DNA from: Cacconaster sp045599325
GTDB taxonomy: Bacteria; Bacteroidota; Bacteroidia; Bacteroidales; UBA932
Length of the DNA stretch: 22,349 bases
Direction: 5' to 3'
NCBI GenBank assembly: GCA_045599325.1
Contig: JAZRVT010000029.1
Location: 1-22,349, forward strand
Part shown: piece after piece, positions 1-6,835 of the stretch
Numbering within the stretch: the stretch's first letter is position 1
How the letters are laid out: each line of letters starts with the position of its first letter
Notes under the pieces: generated by a model
The model's input: the letters and a program-made list of their open reading frames with translations, nothing else
Database searches by the model: none
Told to the model about the DNA's origin: nothing
Translations under genes and position numbers: made by a program

Positions 1-80
1 ACTATCCTTGGGATGTCCGGGAGTTTCAACTGGTCAATGAGAAAGTCGTGAACCTTTACGTAGGGTTCTGTCTCTCTCAT
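1..80 (-). CDS. 5' end of a gene coupled to the HTH gene (partial)
   Basis: An open frame begins with ATG at 80 on the minus strand and stays open to the window edge, about 26 codons. It begins MRETEPYVKVHDFLI. The ATG overlaps the TGA stop of the upstream helix-turn-helix gene in the form ATGA, which indicates translational coupling. The phrase 'PYVKVHDFLIDQLKL' recalls the N-terminus of replication-initiator or winged-helix proteins carried by Bacteroidetes mobile elements, where a similar 'YIKV..' start is common, but that is only a resemblance from memory. Too little of the gene is visible to assign a function. The start and the coupling are seen directly; the mobile-element link is inferred. 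Confidence 0.5.
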   Translation of the reverse strand, partial: MRETEPYVKVHDFLIDQLKLPDIPRI

Positions 81-388
81 AATTCTCCGTTATAGACTTT
101 CATTACGTCGCCGAGCCGGTAGTAGAGACTTCCGTGGCGGCGGATAGGAACGAGGATGCCGCGCTTGGCCCACTTGCTGAGGGTGGAGTCGCAGCGGTCC
201 AGGATCTCGCAGGCGCGGGCCTTGGAAATGAGTTCGTCGGCGCCGCCAGTGGGGATGGATGATTTCATTGAAGGAGAAGAGACTCTGAACTCTTCCCTGA
301 GGATGTCGGCCACGCATCGGGCCAGTTGGGGCATGCTGTCCTCTGTGAGAACGATGATGCCGTTGGGGTTTTGATCTGATCTTTGCAT
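77..388 (-). CDS. small helix-turn-helix DNA-binding protein
   Basis: A 103-aa protein. Residues about 52-98 form a winged helix-turn-helix of the MerR/excisionase (HTH_17) kind: 'ISKARACEILDRCDSTLSKW' carries the two helices, and 'GILVPIRRHGSLYYRLGDVM' is the usual wing that ends such proteins. The first 45 residues look like a less conserved N-terminal helix and linker. Proteins of this size and build are common in Bacteroidetes accessory regions, next to replication or mobilisation genes, where they act as excisionase-like or regulatory DNA-binding proteins. Its stop overlaps the start of the next gene (ATGA), so the two are likely co-translated. A terminator-like hairpin lies only about 24 bp upstream of its start. 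The DNA-binding fold is well supported; the specific role is not known. Confidence 0.8.
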   Translation of the reverse strand: MQRSDQNPNGIIVLTEDSMPQLARCVADILREEFRVSSPSMKSSIPTGGADELISKARACEILDRCDSTLSKWAKRGILVPIRRHGSLYYRLGDVMKVYNGEL

Positions 389-411
389 AATTCTTATATT
401 TTATGATAAAC

Positions 412-437
412 GAAAAAACCGTCCCTATCGGAACGGT
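412..437 (-). terminator. rho-independent terminator (minus strand) after the 149-aa gene
   Basis: On the minus strand an ACCGT/ACGGT stem with one internal mismatch and two further G-C pairs closes a 4-nt loop (418-437), followed by six T residues (413-418 read as A on the plus strand). It lies downstream of the 499-948 gene. It also sits just upstream of the helix-turn-helix start at 388, so it may act as a partial attenuator between the two genes. Confidence 0.65.
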
Positions 438-498
438 GCAAAGGTCAGTAAAGTACTGTAGTTTAATAGAATAGGTCTATTTAAGGCTCATTCCGGGC

Positions 499-948
499 TC
501 ATTTGAGGTTCATCTGGAGTTCGTTTTGTGGCGCAACGGCTGTCTGAATATCTCGACCGCAGGCAACCTTTATCGCAGTGCAGAGTTCTATTGTTTTTTT
601 GCGGTCTCCTTTCAGACTATCATTATCCCTCGGTGTCCCCTTCGCCTGAAAAGCCATAGTCACGGTCTCGACAGATCTTTTAAACGTGCTTAGTGACGGA
701 ACCGTGTTAGGGAAAACTATAGACCACACTTCGCGGAAACGAGATATCTCCATGTCCTGGAAGCAAGCACTCTTCTTGCAGGCGGAGAAGATTCTTCCGG
801 TATTTGATCCCTTTGAATTAGCCTTGAAAGCCGAATACAGCAGGACTGCAACCTGCGCACAGTAGTCCGTGTATAACAAACCCTCTGCGAGGCCAAGGTA
901 ATTTATGTAATGCACCTTGCAGAACTCTATAGCTTCACTCTTCTCCAT
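499..948 (-). CDS. 149-aa protein of unknown function
   Basis: I do not recognise this protein. It is soluble-looking, with no signal peptide or clear membrane segment, and it has six cysteines (C10, C30, C57, C62, C123, C130) that do not form an obvious zinc-ribbon spacing. The middle part 'FREVWSIVFPNTVPSLSTFKR' and the basic stretch 'SLKGDRKKTIELCTAI' look like ordinary folded protein rather than a chance frame. Its base composition is more AT-rich than the metabolic genes to its right, and it is followed by a terminator-like hairpin and a small helix-turn-helix gene on the same strand. This fits a gene of an accessory or integrated element. No -7 TAnnTTTG promoter was found in the sequence just upstream. 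The frame is probably real, but the function is open. Confidence 0.55.
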   Translation of the reverse strand: MEKSEAIEFCKVHYINYLGLAEGLLYTDYCAQVAVLLYSAFKANSKGSNTGRIFSACKKSACFQDMEISRFREVWSIVFPNTVPSLSTFKRSVETVTMAFQAKGTPRDNDSLKGDRKKTIELCTAIKVACGRDIQTAVAPQNELQMNLK

Positions 949-1296
949 AGGGTATCTGCTTCAGGTGTTCATCCCAGGACTGCCGCAATAGGCCGGAATT
1001 TCAATAGAGTTTCCATAATGGAAGTTTTTTTAATCTCTCCTGCCCGGGAGACGGTCAATCAGTGCATTTTATACAACATAGTATGCTTTTTGTGCGTCAT
1101 ACGTGATTTCTGTTGGGCGCATATCTGGTCCTGAATTCCGAGATTCTCAATTCCTGCTTCAGGGTCATACGGGAATCCGAACAACCTTCTTCCCTATGTT
1201 CTATCGCGTCATACTTGTCAAAAAGACCTCTGCCCGTGAGGTAGTCTCCACCGTCAATCCACACAGGGACTGGCATAGACCGCAGCGCAGGACACC
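949..1296. other. intergenic stretch with no gene seen
   Basis: About 350 bp between the 149-aa gene and the terminator of the sugar operon. The open frames here are short (about 74 codons) and not protein-like. I see no tRNA. GTCATAC occurs three times (1096, 1164, 1208) with irregular spacing, and a short palindrome followed by T residues lies at about 1011-1031. Neither is strong enough to call a function. Confidence 0.5.
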
Positions 1297-1325
1297 AAAA
1301 AAGGCCGACTTCTCAGCCGGCCTTT
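1297..1325 (-). terminator. rho-independent terminator of the sugar operon
   Basis: On the minus strand AAAGGCCG pairs with CGGCCTTT around a short loop, and the stem is followed by a run of T (plus-strand A at 1297-1302). It begins 19 bp past the stop of the ROK kinase gene. The symmetry would also let it work weakly on the plus strand. Confidence 0.9.
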
Positions 1326-1343
1326 AAGTTTCAGGAGTAGGTA

Positions 1344-2312
1344 CTACCAAGCGAGGGCGCTGGCGCCGAGGATGGCGGCGTCGGAGTCCTTGAGAGAGCT
1401 GTAGAGCACCTTTACCTTGCCCTTCCAGATGCTGAGCTGATTCTCCTCCATCGCAGCCACGAGCGGCTCGTGGAAGAACTCGCGGCTCTTTGCAAGGCCA
1501 CCGAAGATGACGATAGCCTCTGGAGCGCTGAACTTCACGAAGTCAGCGATAGACTGTCCCAGCAGGCGTCCGGTGTAGTCGAAGATCTCGAGAGCGAGAG
1601 CATCGCCCTTGACAGCGGCATCGTAGACATCCTTGGAAGTGATCTCCTCAAGGTCGACTTCAGAGAGGAGAGTTTTCCTTCCGCTGTTCTGCACCATCTC
1701 GCGGGCCGTGCGCGCAACGCCCATAGCGCTGGTGTAAGTCTCGAGGCAGCCCTTCAGGCCGCAGTTGCACTGGCGTCCGCCGCGTACGGCGATGGTATGG
1801 CCGAGCTCACCCGCAAAGCCGTCTGCGCCATAGACAATCTCGCCATTGACGACGATTCCGCTGCCTACGCCTGTGCCGAGCGTGATCATAATGAAATTCT
1901 TCATTCCGCGCGCCACACCATAGGCCATCTCGCCCATAGCGGCGGCATTCGCGTCGTTGGTCACAGTGACCGGGAGCCCGGTGAAGCTCTTCACAAGCTG
2001 GGCAAGTTCAACCACGCCCGCATTCCCGTCAGCGTTGTAACACCATTTCAGGTTTGCGGCCTGCTCGATGGTTCCGTTATAGTAGTTGCCGTTCGGAGCA
2101 CCGATTCCGATGCCCTTCACAACACCGTCATCCACCTTTGCGATAAGGTCCTTGATTGCGTGGGTGAGGTCCGTGATGTATTCTATCAGTTCCGTCTGGA
2201 GGGATGAGATGACAGACTGGGAGACAATTTCGCCGTTCGATGTCACAACACCGAGCTTTGTGCTCTGGCCGCCGATGTCTATGCCGAGTACGTATTCCTT
2301 GTTTTCAGCCAT
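1344..2312 (-). CDS. ROK-family sugar kinase, probably glucokinase
   Basis: A 322-aa cytoplasmic protein of normal ROK length. The N-terminal phosphate-binding motif is 'DIGGQSTKLG' at residues 12-21. The catalytic aspartate is D120 in 'TNDANAAAMGE'. The sugar-binding 'GELGH' gives E169 and H172, and the ROK zinc site is H172 with C182, C184 and C189 in 'CNCGLKGCLE'. A second ATP-site motif 'TLGTGVGSG' is at about 144-152. All key residues are present, so it should be an active kinase rather than a repressor; it also lacks the N-terminal winged helix of NagC/XylR-type regulators. ROK kinases phosphorylate free hexoses with ATP. It starts 3 bp after the stop of the transporter gene, so the imported sugar is probably its substrate. 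Glucose is the most likely one, but N-acetyl sugars, mannose or fructose cannot be excluded. Confidence 0.9.
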   Translation of the reverse strand: MAENKEYVLGIDIGGQSTKLGVVTSNGEIVSQSVISSLQTELIEYITDLTHAIKDLIAKVDDGVVKGIGIGAPNGNYYNGTIEQAANLKWCYNADGNAGVVELAQLVKSFTGLPVTVTNDANAAAMGEMAYGVARGMKNFIMITLGTGVGSGIVVNGEIVYGADGFAGELGHTIAVRGGRQCNCGLKGCLETYTSAMGVARTAREMVQNSGRKTLLSEVDLEEITSKDVYDAAVKGDALALEIFDYTGRLLGQSIADFVKFSAPEAIVIFGGLAKSREFFHEPLVAAMEENQLSIWKGKVKVLYSSLKDSDAAILGASALAW

Positions 2313-2315
2313 ATC

Positions 2316-3584
2316 TTATTCAGTTGGAATTTCCTTGTTGACATTCTTTGAGCCTGCGACAGCATAGAAGATAAGGTAGCAGAGGCAGACGACGAGGAGC
2401 CAGTAGCTCTGGATTGAGCCGACCTTGTCAGCGAGGAGGTTCTGGAAGAACGGGATGATGCCGCCGCCGCAGACAAGTGTCATGAAGATTCCGGAAGCCG
2501 CAGCAGTGTACTTGCCGAGGCCTTCGGTAGAGAGGTTGAAGATAGCGCCCCACATCACTGAAGTGCAGAGACCGCAGAGCATCAGGAAGATGAGGCTTAC
2601 AGGAACCGCCTTCTCGCCGGCGCCCATCTTTGCTGACTCAGGGATGAACATCGCGCAGAGGATGAATCCAATGGCCACAGCTGCAGTCCAGAGGAGCATC
2701 TTCTTGCTTGAGACCTTGCCGCCGATCGCACCGCCGCAGAGACGGCCGACGAGCATGCTGAGCCAGTATCCGCTGATGAATGTGGCAGTGAGTGCCGGAC
2801 CCACCCAGTCAAGACCTGAGAAATAGACATTTGCGGTGTTAGGGATACCCACCTCGATGCCGACATAGAAGAAGATAGCGATGGCGCCGAGAACGAAGTG
2901 CCTGAATGACAGAGGACTGTACTGGTCCTTGACCTTGTTGCCGGCCTTGCGTGCTGCCTTCTCCTCAGCAGTCTCCATATGAGGCTCAGGGATATCGGTG
3001 AGGGCGATGACCACGAAAGCGATGGCGAAGATCACCATTGCGATGATCATAACCGGAGCAGCCTTGGCCACAGTGGCGTTCTGGATTGAGCCGCCGACGA
3101 GCCAGCCGACGAGGAACGGAGCGATGGTGCCGCCGATAGAGTTGCAGCTGCCGCCCCACTGGATGAGCTGGTTACCGCGGTTTCCGCCGCCTCCGAGAGT
3201 GTTGAGCATAGGGTTGACCACAATGTTGAGCATACACATTGAGAAACCTGCCACAAAAGCGCCGAGGACATAGATCAGAAAACTTTCGGCGTAGCCTGAG
3301 ATGAACTGGATGCCCACGCCGATGAAACCCACAATGACTGCTGCGAGGGCGGTGAATTTATAGCCCTTGCGGCGCAGGATGAGTCCGGCAGGGATACCCA
3401 TGCAGGCGTATGCGATGAAGTTAGCGAGTGTTCCGAGCTGTGAGAGGGCCTTGCTTGCTCCGAACTGGTTAGTGACCACAACGCCCATCGAACCGGCAAG
3501 GTTGGTCACGAAGGCGATCATGAAGAAGAGTGAGAACATCACGATGATAGGCACTGTGAAGTTCTGCTTTTTTGTTTCAGTCAT
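2316..3584 (-). CDS. FHS-type MFS sugar transporter
   Basis: A 422-aa inner-membrane protein with about 12 hydrophobic segments. The order and motifs fit the fucose/glucose/galactose-H+ symporter (FucP/GluP, FHS) branch of the major facilitator superfamily: an N-terminal membrane span after a short polar tail, 'MGIPAGLILRRKGYK' in the loop 2-3 position, 'NPMLNTLGGGGNRGNQLIQW' with the family's polar G-N-Q segment, a long charged central loop ('ETAEEKAARKAGNKVKDQ'), and 'WLSMLVGRLCGG' at the start of the second half. It is the first gene of a two-gene operon with the ROK kinase. Together they form an uptake-and-phosphorylation pair for a hexose, as in Bacteroides glucose/galactose loci. A strong minus-strand promoter lies about 80 bp upstream. 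The exact substrate is inferred from the kinase and the family. Confidence 0.88.
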   Translation of the reverse strand: MTETKKQNFTVPIIVMFSLFFMIAFVTNLAGSMGVVVTNQFGASKALSQLGTLANFIAYACMGIPAGLILRRKGYKFTALAAVIVGFIGVGIQFISGYAESFLIYVLGAFVAGFSMCMLNIVVNPMLNTLGGGGNRGNQLIQWGGSCNSIGGTIAPFLVGWLVGGSIQNATVAKAAPVMIIAMVIFAIAFVVIALTDIPEPHMETAEEKAARKAGNKVKDQYSPLSFRHFVLGAIAIFFYVGIEVGIPNTANVYFSGLDWVGPALTATFISGYWLSMLVGRLCGGAIGGKVSSKKMLLWTAAVAIGFILCAMFIPESAKMGAGEKAVPVSLIFLMLCGLCTSVMWGAIFNLSTEGLGKYTAAASGIFMTLVCGGGIIPFFQNLLADKVGSIQSYWLLVVCLCYLIFYAVAGSKNVNKEIPTE

Positions 3585-3603
3585 AAATTATGGAATTAAA
3601 TAA

Positions 3604-3621
3604 TAAATATGCTAAATATGC
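3604..3621. repeat. tandem 9-bp repeat in the transporter leader
   Basis: TAAATATGC occurs twice back to back (3604-3612 and 3613-3621) with no mismatch. It lies between the predicted transcription start of the sugar operon (about 3658) and its start codon at 3584, so it would be in the 5' untranslated region. It could be an operator half-site pair or an RNA element, or chance in AT-rich DNA. Confidence 0.45.
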
Positions 3622-3663
3622 CAGTCAACTGCTTCTTTTCAGTTTTCAGACCTTAAAGTTACG

Positions 3664-3695
3664 CAAAAATATCTTATCTTTGCAGACCTATCAAA
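3664..3695 (-). promoter_or_regulatory. Bacteroidetes-type promoter of the sugar operon
   Basis: On the minus strand TTTG (3695-3692), then exactly 20 bp, then TATTTTTG (3671-3664). This matches the Bacteroidetes consensus TTTG-N19-21-TAnnTTTG at every defined base. The predicted transcription start is near 3658, giving a leader of about 73 nt. Confidence 0.75.
3675..3682 (+). promoter_or_regulatory. -7 element of the ATP synthase operon promoter
   Basis: TATCTTTG fits the Bacteroidetes -7 consensus TAnnTTTG. No good -33 TTTG is present 19-21 bp upstream (the site reads CCTTAA), so the promoter may be weak or helped by an activator. The predicted start near 3687 gives a leader of about 22 nt to the ATG at 3710. 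The box lies inside the spacer of the opposing sugar-operon promoter. Confidence 0.65.
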
Positions 3696-3709
3696 AAACT
3701 TCCCGAATA

Positions 3710-5227
3710 ATGGCGATTCTTACCGGACATATCTCCCAGATTATCGGACCTGTGGTAGACGTCCATTTCAACCTTTCAGAAGATCAGCAGACGAGACTTC
3801 CATCCATCCACGAGGCTCTCACCGTCCGCCGCACCGACGGCAGTGACCTGATAATCGAAGTACAGCAGCATATTGGAGAAGACACTGTCCGCACAGTTGC
3901 GATGGACTCCACCGACGGCCTCCGCCGCGGAATGAAAGTCACCGGCACAGGCGACTCCATAACTATGCCTGTCGGCCGTCAGATCCGCGGACGCGTGATG
4001 AATGTCGTAGGCAACACGATTGACGGTATGGAGTCACTTGACAGGAGCGGTGCGATGCCTATCCACCGCGAGCCCCCGAAGTTCGAGGACTTGAAGACCT
4101 CCCAGGAGGTGCTCTTCACAGGCATCAAGGTCATCGACCTTCTGGAGCCGTATCTGAAGGGCGGCAAGATCGGCCTCTTCGGCGGCGCGGGCGTCGGCAA
4201 GACCGTGCTGATCAAGGAGCTGATCAACAACATCGCTAAGAAGCATAACGGATTCTCGGTGTTCGCAGGTGTCGGCGAGCGTACCCGCGAGGGCAACGAC
4301 CTGCTCCGCGAAATGATCGAATCCGGCGTCATCCGCTACGGCAAGGAGTTCGAGAAGAATATGGAAGAGGGACACTGGGACCTCTCCAAGGTAGACAAGG
4401 ATGAGATCGTCAAGTCGCAGGTTGCGATGGTCTTCGGCCAGATGAACGAACCGCCGGGAGCACGTTCTTCCGTGGCTCTTTCAGGCCTCACAATGGCAGA
4501 GTCATTCCGTGACAGCGCAGACCCTGACGACCCTAAGGACATCCTCCTCTTCATCGACAACATCTTCCGTTTCACCCAGGCAGGCTCCGAGGTCTCCGCA
4601 CTTCTCGGCCGAATGCCTTCAGCAGTGGGCTACCAGCCTACCCTCGCAACCGAGATGGGCCAGATGCAGGAGCGCATCACCTCCACCAAGAACGGATCCA
4701 TCACCTCCGTGCAGGCAGTCTACGTCCCTGCGGACGACCTGACGGACCCTGCACCTGCAACCACATTCTCCCACCTCGACGCCACCACGGTGCTCAGCAG
4801 GAAAATCGCCGAGCTCGGCATCTACCCTGCAGTGGACCCTCTCGACTCCACAAGCCGCATCCTCGACCCTAACATCGTGGGCAAGGAGCACTATGAGACA
4901 GCCCAGAGAGTGAAACAGGTTCTCCAGCGCAACAAGGAGCTTCAGGATATCATCAACATCCTCGGTATGGACGAACTCTCGGACGAGGACAGGACCACGG
5001 TCAACCGTGCCCGCCGAATCCAGCGATTCCTCTCACAGCCGTTCCACGTGGCGGAACAGTTCACCGGCGTGCCGGGTGTTATGGTTTCGATAGAAGACAC
5101 CATCAAGGGCTTCAATATGATTATGGACGGTGAGGTCGACTACCTGCCTGAGCAGGCTTTCCTCAATGTCGGCACCATCGAAGAGGCCATCGAGAAAGGC
5201 AAGAAAATTCTGGAACAGGCGAAGTGA
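3710..5227 (+). CDS. atpD: F1Fo ATP synthase subunit beta
   Basis: Catalytic subunit of the F1 sector, 505 aa, the usual Bacteroidetes length. The P-loop 'GGAGVGKT' is at residues 158-165 (K164, T165), and the catalytic glutamate is E190 in 'GERTREG'. The beta signature 'PAVDPLDSTSR' and the long Bacteroidetes-type insertion around 'WDLSKVDKDEIVKSQ' are present. The frame is open back to an ATG at 3590, but I choose the ATG at 3710: the protein then starts 'MAILTGHISQIIGPVVDVHF' as in the family, and the -7 promoter box at 3675-3682 would lie inside the longer version. It is the first gene of the operon. Its TGA stop overlaps the GTG start of the epsilon gene (GTGA), so the two are translationally coupled. 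Confidence 0.98.
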   Translation: MAILTGHISQIIGPVVDVHFNLSEDQQTRLPSIHEALTVRRTDGSDLIIEVQQHIGEDTVRTVAMDSTDGLRRGMKVTGTGDSITMPVGRQIRGRVMNVVGNTIDGMESLDRSGAMPIHREPPKFEDLKTSQEVLFTGIKVIDLLEPYLKGGKIGLFGGAGVGKTVLIKELINNIAKKHNGFSVFAGVGERTREGNDLLREMIESGVIRYGKEFEKNMEEGHWDLSKVDKDEIVKSQVAMVFGQMNEPPGARSSVALSGLTMAESFRDSADPDDPKDILLFIDNIFRFTQAGSEVSALLGRMPSAVGYQPTLATEMGQMQERITSTKNGSITSVQAVYVPADDLTDPAPATTFSHLDATTVLSRKIAELGIYPAVDPLDSTSRILDPNIVGKEHYETAQRVKQVLQRNKELQDIINILGMDELSDEDRTTVNRARRIQRFLSQPFHVAEQFTGVPGVMVSIEDTIKGFNMIMDGEVDYLPEQAFLNVGTIEEAIEKGKKILEQAK

Positions 5228-5460
5228 TAACACTAAAGGTCATATCTCCGGTAAAGGAAGTCCTCTCCAAGGATGTCGATCTGGTCGAGCTGCCCGGCAG
5301 TCTGAGCCGCTTCGAAGTCCTGAAGGACCACGCACCGCTCATCTCGTCGCTTGCCAGGGGGCGAATCCGCTATGTGGCGGACGGCCGGGAGGAGTCCATC
5401 GAGATCGAGTCGGGTTTCGTAGAAGTCAAGAACAACACAGTGACAGTCTGCATAGAATGA
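5224..5460 (+). CDS. atpC: F1Fo ATP synthase subunit epsilon (short form)
   Basis: A 78-aa protein starting with GTG inside the stop of atpD. The sequence covers only the N-terminal beta-sandwich domain ('MITLKVISPVKEVLSKDVDLVELPG', then 'FEVLKDHAPLISSLARGRIRYV', ending 'VEVKNNTVTVCIE'), which binds gamma and the c-ring. The helical C-terminal domain found in the 130-140 aa epsilon of E. coli and Bacillus is absent. That domain is the one that inhibits ATP hydrolysis, so this enzyme must limit hydrolysis in another way, if at all. Short epsilon subunits are usual in Bacteroidetes, so this is not a local truncation. The stop TGA overlaps the ATG of atpB. Confidence 0.95.
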   Translation: MITLKVISPVKEVLSKDVDLVELPGSLSRFEVLKDHAPLISSLARGRIRYVADGREESIEIESGFVEVKNNTVTVCIE

Positions 5461-6545
5461 TGAAGCGCCTCATACTGATACTCGCAGCCGTTATTCTGGC
5501 TTCCGCAGCCCCTGCAGCCCACGCTCAGGAGCAGCCGTCGCAGCCTGAAGCGGCCGTTCAGGCACAGCAGGATGACAGTGAGCAGGGAATGGATATGAAT
5601 GAATATCTGTTCGGCCATATCAGCGACGCCTACGAATGGCATATCACCACCATCAACGGCAAGTCCGTCGCCATCTTCCTCCCAGTCATCGTCCACAGCA
5701 AGACTACCGGATGGCACTGCTTCAGTTCAAGGCATCTTGAAGACGGTGAGGAGTATGAAGGGTTCGCTGTCTCCGAAGAGACAGGCAAGATCATAGAGCT
5801 GTCGACAGGCAGGCGGCCGTTCGACATATCCATCACCAAGAACGTCCTGTCGCTGATGATAAGCAGCCTGCTGCTTGCCGTCATAATCCTCCTGACAGCA
5901 CGCTGGTACAGGCGCCACGATGCAGTGAACGAAACTCCGAAGGGCTTTGCAGGAATTATGGAGATGCTCATCACAATGGTCGAGGACGACATAATCAAAG
6001 AATGCGTTGGCAAGGACTACAAGCGCTACGCTCCTTACCTGCTTACCGCATTCTTCTTCATATTCTTCAACAACCTGCTCGGAATCATACCGATCTTCCC
6101 GGGCGGAGCCAATGTGACAGGCAATATCGCCATCACAATGACGCTCGCCCTCTGCACTTTCATAGCGGTGAACGTATTCGGCAACAAGCACTACTGGAAA
6201 GATATCCTCTGGCCGGACGTGCCTGTATATCTCAAAGCATTCCCGCTTATGCCGATCATCGAGATCATCGGAATGTTCACCAAGCCTTTCTCGCTGATGG
6301 TCAGGCTCTTCGCCAACATACTGGCAGGTCACTTCATGATTCTCGGCGTCGTGGCCGTGGTCTTCCTGACAGCAAAGCTCGGTGCAGGGCTGAACGCCGG
6401 CCTCAGCGTCATCGCCGTGATATTCGGCATCTTCATGGATGTGCTCGAATGTCTGGTGGCATTCATCCAGGCATACGTCTTCACTATGCTTTCGTCCGTA
6501 TTCATCGGCCTCTCGAGGCAGGAACCTGAAACTGAAACTAAATAA
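5457..6545 (+). CDS. atpB: F1Fo ATP synthase subunit a
   Basis: A 362-aa integral membrane subunit forming the proton half-channels with the c-ring. It starts with a cleavable-looking signal peptide ('MMKRLILILAAVILASAAPAAHA') and an extracytoplasmic N-terminal extension of about 120 residues, as in other Bacteroidetes. Five to six membrane helices follow from about residue 128. The essential arginine is R283 in 'LMVRLFANILAGH', and the last helices carry 'LECLVAFIQAYVFTMLSSVF' with the conserved E and Q. Two ATG codons lie in tandem at 5457 and 5460; the first overlaps the atpC stop as ATGA and is taken here, the second would remove one residue. The frame is also open further upstream into atpD, but the signal peptide and the overlap settle the start. 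Confidence 0.95.
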   Translation: MMKRLILILAAVILASAAPAAHAQEQPSQPEAAVQAQQDDSEQGMDMNEYLFGHISDAYEWHITTINGKSVAIFLPVIVHSKTTGWHCFSSRHLEDGEEYEGFAVSEETGKIIELSTGRRPFDISITKNVLSLMISSLLLAVIILLTARWYRRHDAVNETPKGFAGIMEMLITMVEDDIIKECVGKDYKRYAPYLLTAFFFIFFNNLLGIIPIFPGGANVTGNIAITMTLALCTFIAVNVFGNKHYWKDILWPDVPVYLKAFPLMPIIEIIGMFTKPFSLMVRLFANILAGHFMILGVVAVVFLTAKLGAGLNAGLSVIAVIFGIFMDVLECLVAFIQAYVFTMLSSVFIGLSRQEPETETK

Positions 6546-6574
6546 ATCATAAACAATCAATAATACCTAAAACT

Positions 6575-6829
6575 ATGTTATCAATAATGTTACTCCAGGC
6601 TGCAGCAGGTGCAGCGCTCGGTAAGGCAGCAGCAGCCGTCGGTGCAGCAGCAGCAGCTTTCGCAGCAGCTGTCGGTATCGGCAAGATCGGTAAGGCATCC
6701 CTCGAAGCAGGTTCACGCCAGCCTGAACAGGCAGGTCACTACCGTATGACCGCCATCATCATCGGCGCGCTTGTTGAAGGCGCCTGCCTCTTCGCAATCC
6801 TCGTCTGCCTGCTCGGCATTGTAAGCTAA
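6575..6829 (+). CDS. atpE: F1Fo ATP synthase subunit c
   Basis: An 84-aa hairpin of two membrane helices that forms the rotor ring. The polar loop is 'SRQPE' (residues 47-51), and the ion-binding carboxylate is E68 in 'GALVEGACLF'. The residue after E68 is Gly rather than Ser/Thr, and the Gln of sodium-type c subunits is Ile35 here, so proton coupling is expected. The first helix is strikingly alanine-rich: where the family has a run of alternating glycines, this one has A28, A30, A32, G34, G36. In alkaliphilic Bacillus an alanine version of this motif goes with a larger ring. The gene starts 29 bp after atpB. A second ATG lies at codon 5, but the longer form matches the length seen in relatives. 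Confidence 0.96.
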   Translation: MLSIMLLQAAAGAALGKAAAAVGAAAAAFAAAVGIGKIGKASLEAGSRQPEQAGHYRMTAIIIGALVEGACLFAILVCLLGIVS

Positions 6830-6835
6830 CGGCAG

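Noticed and set aside
1096..1214. Three copies of GTCATAC
   Set aside because: Seven bases with irregular spacing (68 and 44 bp) are likely chance.
910..1327. Two 74-codon plus-strand frames in the intergenic region
   Set aside because: They are short and not protein-like; the second runs into the terminator hairpin.
1470..2207. 245-codon plus-strand frame across the ROK gene
   Set aside because: The minus-strand ROK frame carries all catalytic motifs; this one has none.
3590..3709. Longer atpD start at ATG 3590 (40 extra residues)
   Set aside because: The extra part has no similarity to the beta subunit, and the predicted promoter box at 3675-3682 lies inside it.
5130..5456. In-frame extension of atpB upstream into atpD and atpC
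   Set aside because: It overlaps atpD and the whole of atpC, and the signal peptide at 5457 marks the real start.
5727..6560. 277-codon open frame antisense to atpB
   Set aside because: Composition is that of a mirror frame in GC-rich coding DNA (His, Asp and Glu runs); atpB explains the region.
6575..6829. Sodium-coupled ATP synthase
   Set aside because: The c subunit has Gly after E68 and Ile at the position of the sodium-type Gln, so proton coupling is expected.
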